Below the pieces are notes generated by a model, which worked only from the letters and a program-made list of their open reading frames with translations, was not told where the DNA came from and ran no database searches. A stretch of DNA of 64,000 nt, taken from NCBI GenBank assembly GCA_037447655.1, contig JBBHKE010002967.1, positions 30,213 through 94,212 on the forward strand. Direction: 5' to 3'. Both the position numbers and the translations under genes were made by a program. Shown here in pieces: positions 10,393-21,919 of this stretch (positions are counted from its first letter, which is position 1; each line of letters opens with the position of its first letter). Source of the DNA: Zygnema cylindricum (Eukaryota > Streptophyta > Zygnematophyceae > Zygnematales > Zygnemataceae).

Positions 10393-10850
10393 CATAGTTC
10401 AAAAGTAGGTGAAAGTACACCCATACAATATGTCTATTGTACGCAAAAAATACAATATACCCTTAAGACCCATATTGTATTGGCCGCAAAATGAAATAAT
10501 ATAGTAACTGGGTTGAGTAGGACATGGATCGATAGAGAATTAAACGTCATATCTGAATTTGAAAAAAAAAACGGAAAAAAAAAATCATTTTTTGTGAGTT
10601 TTGAGCGACTTTTTATTTAAACGGTCAAATTCGGACGATCGGACGGTCGTTGATCAAAGTAGCGATCTAAGAAGATCACATGAAAAGCCTATAACACAAC
10701 TTACGATAGGACTATCGTCAGATTTGGACGATCGAACGGTCGCTGGTCAAAGTAGCGACTAAATACGATCAAATGAAAAGCCCATAACACAACTTACGAT
10801 GAAGGCGCCGACAAAAGACCTACAATAGAAACGCCTACTTTGGAACTATG
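10393..10850 (+). mobile_element. hAT-like MITE (CATAGTTCAAAAGTAGG family), copy 1
   Basis: 458 bp bounded by CATAGTTCAAAAGTAGG and CCTACTTTGGAACTATG, with 8-bp flanks GTCGAAAC / GTCGAAAA (one mismatch). The interior has a ~90-bp imperfect tandem duplication (GATCGGACGGTCG...AAAAGCC...CAACTTACGAT, twice between about 10630 and 10800). Two other copies in the window also have 8-bp flanks. Confidence 0.85.
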
Positions 10851-11145
10851 GTCGAAAAGTTCGATATCGGTCGCGGTACCATTTTGTCGTTTTTGGGGGG
10901 GGGGATTAATGGTACTGTAATCTTCGTGAAAAAACTCCAGTCTCCAACAGACGTTTATAGAGCTGTATTTAAAAACTGTCACCAGTAACGTACAGAATAG
11001 CAAAACCATCCGCATTTCAATAAACGTGTCTTTAGATCGCGCGCCATGTGTCAAATCATCAATCGACACTGCAGTAAACACGGAATCATAAACTTTGATC
11101 GAGATGGTTTTAGGCACACACCATTTAAAAAAATAGAGACACTAA
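10851..11145. other. unassigned spacer between MITEs
   Basis: AT-rich sequence with a G9 run near 10897. Nothing recognisable. Confidence 0.5.
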
Positions 11146-11973
11146 GGGCGTGTTCCCATGTGTTCAAGTAAGGGTTTTTTTTCGTCGTTTTCACAGAAAA
11201 TGGGACTTCCAACTAAAAAATGTTACGCTATACGAAAAATTGGAAAAAAAACACAAGTACATTTTTTTCATCTCGGAACTTGGAAGGTACGACAATTTGG
11301 CGTTATTATCATCGCGACCCACTTCCAACTCATCTTCATACTTGCACTATAATCAAATCGGGATCTGATTTTAATCAAAATACTACCCTATTGACGAATA
11401 GAAAATCTGGTTTGCACGCGTCAAACGTTTTCAATTTTTTTTTGCATTTGGGAGAGTACATGGAAATAAAGTTGTTTGTCCGTTTACAAACAATTCGTTT
11501 GTTTGTTTGGTTGTACGGACAAGCAGCCGGACAGGATCCGCCAGAACTACGCACATAGCAATGAAAGAAAGCCCGACGTCTACAATGTCACGCTAAACAT
11601 TTATTGACACTTTCACTACAGAAATGTACAACCCATTTGTAGACGTATGTGATTGCTTATGTTGTCCACGTGTGGGCGTCTACAAATGTCAGGAGCTCGT
11701 CGGCGTCGACAAATGTCCGCAGTATGTTAAAAGCTCGTTGTATTGTACAAATGTCCGCAGTTTGTCCAGAGTTCGTTGGCGTCTACAAATGTCTGCAATT
11801 TGTTGGCGTCTACAGGTATCGCAAGATATTTGCGACGTCTACAACTGTCACATATTTGAAGTAATGAAGGCGCAAGTAACGATTGACATAGGCACACTTT
11901 GAAAAGAACACTGTAAAATCTGTGCTAAAATCCAAAGTAATGTTTCAAAGTTTCGGTTACATGGGAACACGCC
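11146..11973 (+). mobile_element. PIF/Harbinger-like MITE (GGGCGTGTTCCCATGT family), copy 1
   Basis: 828 bp with inverted ends GGGCGTGTTCCCATGT / ACATGGGAACACGCC, bordered by TAA on the left and TTA on the right. Copy 2 (39842) has matching TTA on both sides, so a 3-bp TWA duplication is likely, as in Tourist/Harbinger elements. Between 11690 and 11850 it carries degenerate repeats of GGCGTCTACAAATGTC. Several open frames of 70-110 codons overlap but share no motif and are not called. Confidence 0.75.
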
Positions 11974-12719
11974 TTAAAAGGACGCCTGTTGAAAATACTC
12001 AAAACAACCCGTGTCATAATTTTATTATATCTTTTTATTTGCAGTAAAGCCAACAAAAAAGTACAGTACAATACTGTATTATTTAATACTATACTGTACT
12101 TTGCAAGCACTGGTAATTATAAAACAACTTTCGTTTTCCGCCACGATTTTAGCCTTTAAGGTCACCATAGTCTTTGTAAAGAACTTGTAAGAGCCGTTTT
12201 TTACGTCCCATGAAGACTCACACTTATTAGGGTGAACCTCCATCAAGCTAAAAGTGGGGTTGTTTACTTGAAAAAGTGCATCTCCGTACAGATCCAGCTC
12301 ATTTCCGTAGAGAGCCGTATTGTTTTCCCCAAAAAATTGTTTTCCGTACTGCTTTAGGTAAAACATGATTACTAGATATTCGTCAAGATTATCCAAACTT
12401 TTGGGCGACAACGGCGACCGTCCGATTATGGGTTTTCGAAACAAAAGGTCACTTCGTCTAGTGATTGGTTATTGTCCTCATGGAGGACACTAGGCAATCG
12501 CCGGACGTGTAAAACGTTTACGCGTGGAAAGGTCACGTACGAGCCGCGCGCCATGGGACATTCGCCACGCGCCTTCGGATAGGCGGGAATCAAATCCAAC
12601 GAGAACCACCAAAAAAAATATTTGTTGAAGAATGTGCCGTGACGCCTCCTCCACGATCCGCTGACATCCGGTATTTGCGGCTTGTACTTGTCTGTAGTCC
12701 TGCTTTGAGTGGTAGAGTA
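11974..12719. other. unassigned sequence with a minus-strand open frame
   Basis: AT-rich spacer. A 121-codon minus-strand frame (12444-12079) has normal-looking composition and could be an exon or old transposon coding fragment. I recognise no motif in it, and the homologous spacers elsewhere do not preserve it. A ~200-bp GC-richer patch at 12480-12690 is also unassigned. Confidence 0.4.
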
Positions 12720-13261
12720 CACCATCAATCGCTATTAGAGTATATAACGCCAATTCAGTGCCCTTTTTTCCAAAATAATTACCCGAAATACAATCCATAA
12801 TTCTATTTTTCCATTATTCTAATTAGGTTTTTTTTTCAATTAGCGTTAAAAATGGAAGTACACTGCGATGGAAATAGTGTGGGGTACGGACAAGATATTT
12901 CTGTACGAAATGGTACATTTTGAATTACAAAGGCATAAAAGACACTTAACATTATTGTGCACACATGTGAATGTGCACTGGAAGAAAGAGACGCAAACTC
13001 GTCGACAAAAATCACGTTCTCACATGTTCGTCCGTCGGCTGTGTGAATAGCGCGAGGGCGTACGAATTGTCAGATTTTGTACGAATACACATATTACTGT
13101 AGACATCGAAAGGGCGGGTATTTGTTATTCAGGACAACCCAAATTACAGTTAGGGATTAATTAGTATATATTTTTTTAAAAAAAAGTTCCCGATTAGTGT
13201 TAATAACACTATTTTTTTGTTTACGCTATTTATTCCTTTACTCTAATAGCGATTGACGGTG
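12720..13261. mobile_element. TA-flanked MITE, diverged subfamily (CACCATCAATCGC ends)
   Basis: 542 bp between TA dinucleotides at 12718-12719 and 13262-13263. The left end CACCATCAATCGCTATTAGAG is mirrored by CTCTAATAGCGATTGACGGTG. Interior words (GTGGGGTACGGAC, TCAGATTTTGTACGAATAC) match copies A, B and D. No coding capacity. Confidence 0.75.
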
Positions 13262-13367
13262 TACCACGTCAGTTAGAGATTATATATTGCGAATCGTCAA
13301 AGAGTGTTCAAACCGTCACATCAATGTAAAATGTGTACTTTCATGCTGTATCACTCAAAGTACAGTA

Positions 13368-13983
13368 CACCGCGAATCGTAATTAGAGTAAATTACTCTA
13401 ATTCGGTCGCTCGAAATTTCGACTCTATGACATCAAATAGAGTAAACGATTCTAAATTTTTCATTATTCTAATTTTGGTAAGTTTAATTAGCGTAACAAA
13501 ATTGTAATATAGGTTCGTTACAAATAGTGTAGAGTACGGACGACGTTCGACCGTGCAAAATTGTACTTTTTAAAGTAAAAAGGTACAAATAATGATTTAA
13601 TACAATCGGGCTTGCACGTGAAATCGCACTAAACGAAAAATCAATCACATCGAAAAAAAGCCGTTCGCATACCTCTCCTCCGTCGACAGCATCGTCGTTT
13701 GTGTGAACATTAACTGACATTCAGCGCGACAAATAATACTAGCGTCATAATAACGTCAAAACTATACGGACTGACTGGTTTTGTACATTTACGTAATTTA
13801 GTGTTTATAATTTCAGCGCGGATATTTATCGCCGACATAACCCAATATAGAGTACTTAAATAAATTAGAGTAAACTTCCTCTAGGAAAAAGTTCTATCAC
13901 ATAAATTAGAGTTCATTACTCTAATTGTTTTTTTTTGTTTTTTTACTCTAATTTTTTCATTACTCTAATTACGATTCGCGGTG
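13368..13983 (+). mobile_element. TA-flanked MITE (CACCGCGAATCG family), copy B
   Basis: 616 bp with ends CACCGCGAATCGTAATTAG / CTAATTACGATTCGCGGTG between TA dinucleotides. This copy has the clearest termini and serves as reference for copies A, C and D. The subterminal regions are rich in ACTCTAATT/AATTAGAGT words, giving long potential hairpins. Confidence 0.88.
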
Positions 13984-14214
13984 TACCGTATCGGCTCCTT
14001 TTACGCCTTGACTTTTCGAAACGAAAACTCGAAGCGCGGGAAACCACCGAAAGTGGAAGGGAAAACGAAAAGAGCGTGACGCGATACTGTACTGAACCTT
14101 GCGTTTTTTCGCACGCGCGAGCACGGTAATTGGGTACAGTACAGTACAGTATCGTTTTGGTTTTGTTGAATAGCGACGGTCGATTCGGACGCTTCACATT
14201 ATCACTGCCTGTGG

Positions 14215-15021
14215 CAGAGGTCGCAAAAGTCAAAAAAAATCATACCCGAAACCGACCGTTTTTTTTTTTTTCAAAATCTGAGTAACCGACACCCGACCGA
14301 GTTTTGTCACACTCCAAAATTGTTAACCGTTAACCGACCGTCGTTTACGAAAAAAAAAATAACCGAATCTTGATTTTTCGCGACTAACCGTGCCCGCCCG
14401 TAACCGAAAAGGTACAAAATTAAGCAATGTACGACGGAATAAGCCAATAATTACAATTTGTCGCGTTCACCAAGATTTGCGAAATGAATAGTGTACTACC
14501 GTGTCAGATTTGCGACGCTTTGTCGCGTTCCTTAAGATTTTCGAAATGAATAGTGTACTACCGTGTCAAATTTGCGACGCTTTGTCGCGTTCCCTTTGAT
14601 TTGCGAAATAAATAGCTTACTACAGTACCGTGTCAGATTTGCGACGCTAATCATGATGTCACGTACTTCCACGATGCCAAAGAGTACAAAGTACATGAAT
14701 GTTGGATTATCTTTTTGTAAGATTCGCGAAATGAATAGTGTTAGTACCGTGTCAGATTTGCGACGCTAATCATGATGCCACGTACTTCCACGATACCAAA
14801 AGTACAAAGAACAATAATGTTGGAAAAAAAAAGTACATTTTTTTATTTTTTTTTTGGTTTTTTGTTTGACCGACCGTAACTGACCGTTTTTTTTTTTCTT
14901 GGTGAGTCAACCGACCTAACCGCCCGACCCCCAAAATTTGGCAACCGAATCCGTTCCGGATCCGGCGCGGGCGGTCGGTTAACGGTCGGTCACGGTTTCG
15001 GTTGACCGTTTGCGACCTCTG
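14215..15021. mobile_element. hAT-like element (CAGAGGTCGCAAA ends)
   Basis: 807 bp with inverted ends CAGAGGTCGCAAA / TTTGCGACCTCTG and a perfect 8-bp flank GCCTGTGG (14207-14214 and 15022-15029). Both arms are rich in AACCGACCG/CGGTCGGTT words. The centre (14455-14820) has internal tandem repeats. No transposase is visible. Confidence 0.9.
14455..14820. repeat. tandem repeats inside the hAT-like element
   Basis: About three ~62-bp units built on TTTGTCGCGTTCC, AAATGAATAGTGTACTAC and GTGTCAGATTTGCGACGC (14457-14645). A ~120-bp duplication follows, carrying CTAATCATGATG and CACGTACTTCCACGAT (about 14646-14815). Such repeats are typical of subterminal transposase-binding arrays, but that function is inferred. 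Confidence 0.7.
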
Positions 15022-15475
15022 GCCTGTGGCATTCGTCGACGGCTGGGATAGGATGTAATGATTGAAGGGACGCGTGTACCGTTGAATACCCCTTATAGTC
15101 GCGACATTTTCAACAGTACGATTTGTCGTGACGTCGAATAGCGTCGTTTGAAATTTTGAATCATAGATCGAAATGTACAAAACTAAAAGAAATTGGACGA
15201 TTATAAATTCTATTATATTACGACTATATTCTTTTTTTCCCCATACAATATTGTAATATAAAATGATATGTATGGAAATTCGAACTATACGAAAGGACGA
15301 TGACATTACACCGCGAATCGTAATTAGAGTAATGAAAAAATTAGAGTAAAAAAACAAAAAAACAAAAATTAGAGTAATGGACGATAATTGATGTCATAGA
15401 CCTTTTTCAACTATGAACTTTACTCTAATTTTTTTAATTATTCTATATTGGGTTATGTCGGTGATAATTATGTGC

Positions 15476-16723
15476 GCGCTAATTGTCAAAATGATATTCC
15501 ATGGCATCGTTCACCAGTGGCACGATGTCCGTCTTCCGTATGGCCCGGAACGCACGGTTAACTGACAAAGGTTCCGCGTTTTGCTGTAGACCTTAGCCAC
15601 GGTCGCTCGCCTCTAGATCCGTGCTGTGTTGATAAGTCTGTATTCCTACCATCAAAAAGGTAAAATAGGCAAAATTGATAAATGTGTATTCCAAAAATCA
15701 AGATGGTGAAATGGGCAAAATTGATATGAGTATATTTTGGGGGTCGTATTGGTAAAATGGGCAAAAATCCATAATTGGGCACTCTTTTTATGAAAATGAT
15801 AACAAATCCAAAAAAAGAGAAATGGGGATACTTGTAATCAAAATGGTAACATGGGGGAAACTTGATAGGTGCACACTAGTGTGGTCAAAATGATAAAAAT
15901 GGAAAAATGGTAGTTTTTCTTTCGCAAAAGGAGACTTTTGACGACTCTCAGAGTTAGTCAAATTGACTTTTTCTGCCAACTCATTTTTTCACATTTTTTT
16001 CTCATCTTGTTACAGGCAAGAGGATGATTTTCAAAACAGACATGACATCATTAAAAAATATAAACAAAAAGACATATATTTCATGTGACATTTAGTGTAT
16101 TAAAAAAAATAGGACAATGCCGATACATAAAAAAAGCTTGAGAACTTACTAGCAAATACCTTGTTTTTATTTGAGGGAGATAAAAGAGAGCAAATTTTCC
16201 CTTTTACCAAAAAAAAACATCCTCAATCACACAGCATAGATATTCCAAAACTTTCCATATACCTACAGTTGATGAGTCTTCCTCGAATTTTCGAGGCATT
16301 GAATTTTTGTACTGTTATAATCTTTTCTCACCTTTCAATAGGGGCCCACAAAGTCGGAATGAATGACATCTCTTGTGGTTCCTCTCAAACCCTAACAATG
16401 GACCTTTATTCCCCAATTAATACATTTAAAATACTACTTTTTCCCACATTTGGTCTTCCGGTAGTAGCAATCGCCAATGGTCAATTTTCCTCATCGCCCT
16501 CGCCAAAAAAAAACCTACAAGTCCCCTAAATACGAAGGATCTTGCCACGCCATCGATGGTGGAGTTGGCGGGCAGCAAAATGTTCGCCATTTCGTCCTGC
16601 AAAATTCAAATATGTAAGAATATCGCGTGAAAGCTGATAATGACGTGGGCGGAGTGTAATCCATGTCGGTGAAAGAGGAGGCGTGACTTTCACTGATCCC
16701 TGTTCCAAAAATGTTGAACAGAC
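15476..16723. other. unassigned insert within MITE copy C
   Basis: AT-rich. From 15650 to 15910 it shows a loose repeat of GGTAAAATGGGCAAAATTGAT-like words. A plus-strand open frame at 16161-16529 (122 codons) has no recognisable motif. I cannot tell whether this is an older element or captured host DNA. Confidence 0.4.
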
Positions 16724-17262
16724 CATAGTTCAAAAGTAGGTGAAAGTAGGCCCATACAATATGCCTATTGTATGCAAAACATACAATATGCCCTTAAGAC
16801 CCATATTGTATTGGTCGAAAAATGAAAAAAAAAAGTTACAGGGTTGAGTTGCACATCGATCGATAGAGAATTAAACGTCATGTCTAAATTTTGAAAAAAA
16901 ATCGGACAAAAAAAACAATTTCTGTGAGTTTTGAGGTAAAACTTATTTAAACCGTTAGATTCAGACGATCGGACGGTCTCTGATCAAAGTAGTGATCTAA
17001 GAAGATCACATGAAAAGCCCATAATACAACTTGCGATAGGACTATCTGTCATATTAGCGCCTGCAATTTTGAACGACCGCGTGTTTTAGTTCGCTAAAAA
17101 ATGTCGTCCGTCGGCGTGCGCTGAACTATGATCATACGTCAGATCGGTACGAGAGTGTCCACAACGAACACCCATACAGTATGCCTACTCTACACGAGTT
17201 TAGTGCCAAGTTTTGTGCGCCTACCAAAGGCCTACCATGAAAACGCCTACTTTTTACCTATG
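16724..17262 (+). mobile_element. hAT-like MITE (CATAGTTCAAAAGTAGG family), copy 2
   Basis: 539 bp, left end CATAGTTCAAAAGTAGG. The right end is diverged (CTACTTTTTACCTATG). 8-bp flanks GAACAGAC / GAACAAAC differ at one base. The left 320 bp closely match copy 1 at 10393. It lies inside MITE copy C. Confidence 0.8.
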
Positions 17263-18052
17263 GAACAAACTTTCACGATGGCGGCGCAGTCGTCAGATTC
17301 CACACCTAACCCTAAAAGGAAAGAGTGGCTGTGATTGGTCCAAGAGGATTTAATTTTGTGAGGTCTGTCTGCATTTGGCGTGACCTTACGCCACATATCA
17401 CCCACTCCAAATATTGTATGTTTACTCTTTTTTTGTATATTTTGTTACTCTAATTCATGTCCAAGTATGTTAAAAAACCCATATTAGAGTTAAAAGTTAC
17501 TCCTTTTAAGGGACATTTCGGTAAAATTTATGCTAAAACAGACGCGATCTATATTAGAATACAATTTTAATGAAATTGGTGCGAAGTTCCCTATTCTAAC
17601 TAAATACGCGGAACGTCAAACGGCAATTACAAAGTTATTATAGAAATAAACGCAAACACGTGTTGTCGCCGTTATCCTAAAAACTTGTAACATGTAACTT
17701 AAGGTTAATGTTCTCACTGACGACGATGTTGTCGACGGATGAAAGATATGCGAACGGATTTTTTTCGATGTGATCGAGTCTTTTTGTTTATTGCGACTCC
17801 ACGTGCGACCGCGGGTCTATTAAATCGGTATTTGTACCTTTTTATTTTAAAAAGTACAATATTGCACGGTTTGACGTCGTCCGTACTCCACACTATTTAA
17901 AAATAACCTATATTAGATTTTTTTACGCTAATTAAACCTCACCTAAATTAGAATAATGAAAAAAATAGAATCGATTACTCTATTTGATGTGATATAGTCG
18001 AAATTTCGAGCGACCGAATTAGAGTAATTTACTCTAATTACGATTCGCGGTG

Positions 18053-18490
18053 TAGTGTTGGGTATTGAGGACCTTTTGCCGATATTCGATATATATTGAA
18101 TTTCAGGTACCCGATAATCAATTTATCGCTTCGATACATCGAAAACCAAATCATCGCGATATATCGCCGGTATATCGTCAATATATCGTATCGCCAATAT
18201 ATCGAGGCATTAAAAAAAAAATCATTTTTTTTCCCGATTTTTTTTTTCAAAACACCCCCCCCCCCCCCCCCCACACTGAGCGCGCGCCCGGGGGGGGGGG
18301 GGGGGGTATCCGTACGATTTTCCGTATGATTTTCTGTACTAGGACTGTACGGACACCCAGTTTTTGCGATATATATCGCGATAATTTATGTTGGTCCCGG
18401 TACGATATATCGAGGAATCTGCTCGATCGATATTCGATATATCGAATATCGAAATTATCGCGATATGAATTTACCTGATACCCAACACTA
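18053..18490 (-). mobile_element. hAT-type MITE, copy 2
   Basis: 438 bp, reverse orientation relative to copy 1, with ends TAGTGTTGGGTATTG / GATACCCAACACTA. The right flank GATGACAT (18491-18498) has its partner at 15299-15306, on the far side of MITE copy C. The interior is again dense in ATATCG palindromes, with a C18 run facing a G17 run around ACTGAGCGCG (18254-18307). Confidence 0.9.
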
Positions 18491-20670
18491 GATGACATCA
18501 TATGGGAGCGATAACGCTAGATGATTCCGAACAGTTTGCGCGTCCCATGTCGCGACAAGCGTCAGAACTTTTCACATGCATGTGACTAATTCCGTCGAAA
18601 CGGAACGCTGCGGACGATTACATGGATTCATCTGGATTGCAAATGGTGTCCTCCTATGCTCTCAGTTTTGCTTCCCTCTGGTAATGACCGTAGGAAAGAA
18701 ACATATTGTACGAATATAACCTGAACAAAGTCGAACAATGCGAACTTTTAACTGTAATATTATTGTAATGTTCTAGGTAATTTTGAATTATAGTCTGAAA
18801 CTTTGAATTGGATCCTTCACATTGTCAGAGCCTGTGTAATCAGGAAAAACTTTATTACATAAAGTGCGATGGAAAAACCATCGCGGTATAAAAAGGGGGT
18901 TAAAAAAAAGGAAAAGAGGCTTGTGGTGAGGCTTGTCATGATGAGGCTTGTGATGAGGCAACTTCAGTACAGAATACGGAACCGTACGTATAAAGTATGA
19001 AACTAATATGTCGATTATCGGTAGGTGAAGAAAAGGTACATATCGGTTATCAGTAAAAGGCTACCGATACACAATACCACATTGTGTATCACTATTAGTG
19101 TTAATGTTTATTTACCCACTTAAAACACCTTTTTTCCGTATACACATGTCCGATTGTGGATCTGACGATTGCGATTGAAAGACAAGATTCCCACCTTCCG
19201 AATTGGCGGTCTACAATCTTAAATCAGACAGCTGTGCACAGAGGAGATGTTTTAAGCGGAGATTTTTTTTTTCACACTAATAGCGAAACACGGTTTACTT
19301 TATTAACGTAAAAATGAAAAAATAATATAATTCATTCTATTTTGGCTCCGTAACAGTTCTTAACATTTACAGCAATTCGCGGATTACTGGCGTAGTTCAG
19401 AAGTGCAAAAATGTGCTGAAATGTTATGTCCGCATGCCGTGACCTATATGCATGTTATTCTACATACTAAGTATAATATGCGTACAGTATGGCATGATAG
19501 TTTATAGAGTTTTCATATATTTTCGCACGTCACTCCACGACCTTGACCTAATGTAGGAATCCATCATCGTACAGCGTTATCGTTTGTCATTCTTACATGT
19601 CAACGAATCTTTATTCAAAAGGGGAACAAGTCATTCACTTCATTGCTTAATTCGCGATGGGAAAACCATCTAAGATCAAAAAGAGAAAAACCCTTCATTC
19701 AAATAAGTCTGGAACCTCTTGAGAATTCTCTCAGACATTGGTCGCAGCCGGAACAGTATCTCAAAGTATCGTAAAATATACTATTTCATACCTCGATACA
19801 AATAGCGCTAGGGGACGATCAGTGTATTGTACTTAGCACAAATAGTCTATTTGTTAACTTCTACAATATGCATAAAACCCATGCAAAGCAATTGTTAAAA
19901 AGATGGGTTAAAGATTGTTGTTAGGTTACACAACAACAGAGAGGATTGAAAGGGCAAATTGTGTGACTTTCCTGAGAGATGGGAATTTTCTTTGAGTTTT
20001 TAGGGTTTAGTAGAGGAATTCTCTACATTTTGAGAGTGTTGGAATCAACAAATCCTACGGATTCAATTTGTGGACGATAAATAAAAGCACTTCCATAGAA
20101 TACCGTAGTAAGCTTTAATAAAAGGCCAAGCTGGGAATATTCAGGAGCCAATATCGAGCTTTCAATGACCTGTTGGTTCACAAACCCGAAACAGACGCTG
20201 TACAATTAGTTAAAACCAAATTACAATCAATATTCTCATGCTAACAGCTTAAAACAAAATGATTACACACACTCAACCAGCAAAGAAAATAAAAATATAA
20301 TAGCTTTAAATCTGATACAAATACTAGCGTCCTAAGAGGCTATCATGCTTGAAATGAACTGGTGTATACTGCGAGACCCAATTATTAAAATTGACATAGG
20401 TGTAAATCGACGAGAATCCGATGATACAATGTTAGCCTTTCCAGCTTCTGACAGCTATGGACAGAGGACCAAAAGTAGCCCTAAGCCTAATCTCCTTATG
20501 TAATATGATGATATAAAAATTATACTATCCTCACACACTACTGTCTACTATGTACAAATGAAGGAATCGAAAAACTATCGAAAAAATAATTTGGCCTTGG
20601 AAGCAACTGTGCCCAGACAATTAGACTGCCGTGATAAGACTCCATATGTACAGAGTGCTTTCCTCTCTCG
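18491..20670. other. mostly unassigned intergenic sequence
   Basis: AT-rich sequence with no supported gene or RNA. A badly decayed TA-family MITE may lie at about 19079-19297 (ACTATTAGTGTTAAT left, ACACTAATAGCG right). The part nearest 20.6 kb could include 3' untranslated sequence of ATG2, but I see no convincing poly(A) signal to anchor it. Confidence 0.5.
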
Positions 20671-20848
20671 ACACTCTTTTCAACCACAACATATCAACCA
20701 AGTGCTCGAGCCCGAGAGTGTTTTCAACCAAAAACATATCGACGAAATGCTCGAGCCCGAGAGTGTTTTGAACCAAAAACGTATCGACGAAATGCTTGAG
20801 CCCGAGACTGTTTTCAACCATAATATATCAACCAAATGCTTGAGCCCG
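20671..20848. repeat. 45-bp minisatellite, about 3.7 units
   Basis: Units begin near 20677, 20721, 20766 and 20811 with TTTTCAACCAAAAACATATC, followed by GACGAAATGCTCGAGCCCGA. The period of 45 is a multiple of three, so an open frame crosses it on both strands. The outer units are diverged and the middle two nearly identical. No protein family is recognised, and it is read as a minisatellite downstream of ATG2. Confidence 0.85.
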
Positions 20849-21518
20849 TGTGCACTCAGGAGGTGGACCTGTGTGCTTCTCATCACTCTCGCGTTTGCAC
20901 TCCGGATCAAGTCTGGCCATTCACACCCACCAACCAGACTTACCACTAATCAGATCCTAACAAAATTAATTTCTCCTTCAAACAGCAGCATACTAAGTTA
21001 GGCACGGATTCGACTCATAACCATATCCGGTTTTTATTAGAGCAGCCATTCCCACGATCCTGACACAGGGACACATGTCACTATAGTGTTTGGCCGATTT
21101 GCCAAAGGTGTTGAGTGTTTCAAACAATTAAACCTAATCAATGCTTAAATGTTTCGAGAACTTTGTCTTTCTCGACATTTAAGAAACCAAACTAGCATAC
21201 AGTTACGTCCAGACGGCCGCGATTTGAACGCAATACTAAGTCACCGACAACAAGAGTCTGTCACTATGTTTAAGCGAATGGTCCAACTGCTTCCACGACA
21301 TTTCAACATTTTGGAGTGGACTTGATCAAAAGCAAAAACGAATACTAGTGAGGCAAATAAAGTGCCGAGCACAGAAAGCTACTGCAAAACACCGAGGTCC
21401 TTGAAACAAAAATATAGAGCTGAGCCACAAGAAAACCATAAAAAGCCAAAAAAAACCCAGAAAAAAACCAAACAAAACACAAAAAGCACCCAAAAAACAA
21501 CCCTAAAACACCCTCAAC
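20849..21518. other. region downstream of ATG2 last recognised exon
   Basis: No independent feature. A-rich and AAACC-rich sequence at 21410-21510 directly follows the last ATG2 exon on its strand. It may be 3' untranslated sequence or the start of an intron leading to a short terminal exon. Confidence 0.4.
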
Positions 21519-21919
21519 TCACCCATTCCGAACTCCGAGAAGAGCGCGTTGAACAGCTCCTGCAGCAGCCGAGGCAGGCGCTACAAGAGCTGCTGGAGCT
21601 GCTCTCAAAGCTTTACCGACGGCTTTTCCAGCCCCGGCTCCCCTCTGATATGCCTTCACGGGATTCCCTACAAGTCCAGAGGCACTTCTCTGAAGACCCA
21701 AACTAAGACTTTCGTAAGCCTGTTTCAGGCCTTCCTTCGGCCCTCCTGGTTGCCTCACAATGTCTTCAGTCCCTGGAGTCGAAATTGGGGGTGTAGTTTG
21801 TCGGGGAAAACCCCCTAAAACTGCCTCAGTATGTTGAAGAAGATCTTGGGCTCCTCCGGCCAGATGGGCTCCGACACCGAGAGCTTCGAGTGAGACACTT
21901 TTTAAAAAGGCAGCAGCAC
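21519..21919 (-). CDS. ATG2: ATG2 exon 12 (last recognised)
   Basis: Acceptor CCCACAG, encoding [40 protein letters not shown] and [13 protein letters not shown], then TGA at 21521-21519. The TGA lies inside a consensus donor (GG|GTGAGT at 21522), so splicing to a short terminal exon would remove the stop. Plant homologues have about 20 more residues here, as I recall. Confidence 0.9.

Larger units (their letters stand above)
15309..18052 (-). mobile_element. TA-flanked MITE (CACCGCGAATCG family), copy C, interrupted
   Basis: The ends match copy B in reverse orientation: 15309-15475 corresponds to B's right arm and about 17690-18052 to B's left arm, with TA at 15307-15308 and 18053-18054. 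About 2.2 kb of extra sequence lies between, including the hAT-like MITE at 16724-17262. The element is inserted exactly at the first two bases (TA) of the hAT MITE at 18053, so the hAT target duplication GATGACAT is found at 15299-15306 and 18491-18498. Confidence 0.8.

Noticed and set aside
11150-11902. Overlapping plus-strand frames of 64-112 codons
   Set aside because: Inside a Harbinger-like MITE, without motifs and not preserved in copies 2 and 3.
20558-21001. 147-codon plus-strand frame
   Set aside because: Held open by the 45-bp minisatellite; no homology recognised and antisense to the ATG2 3' region.
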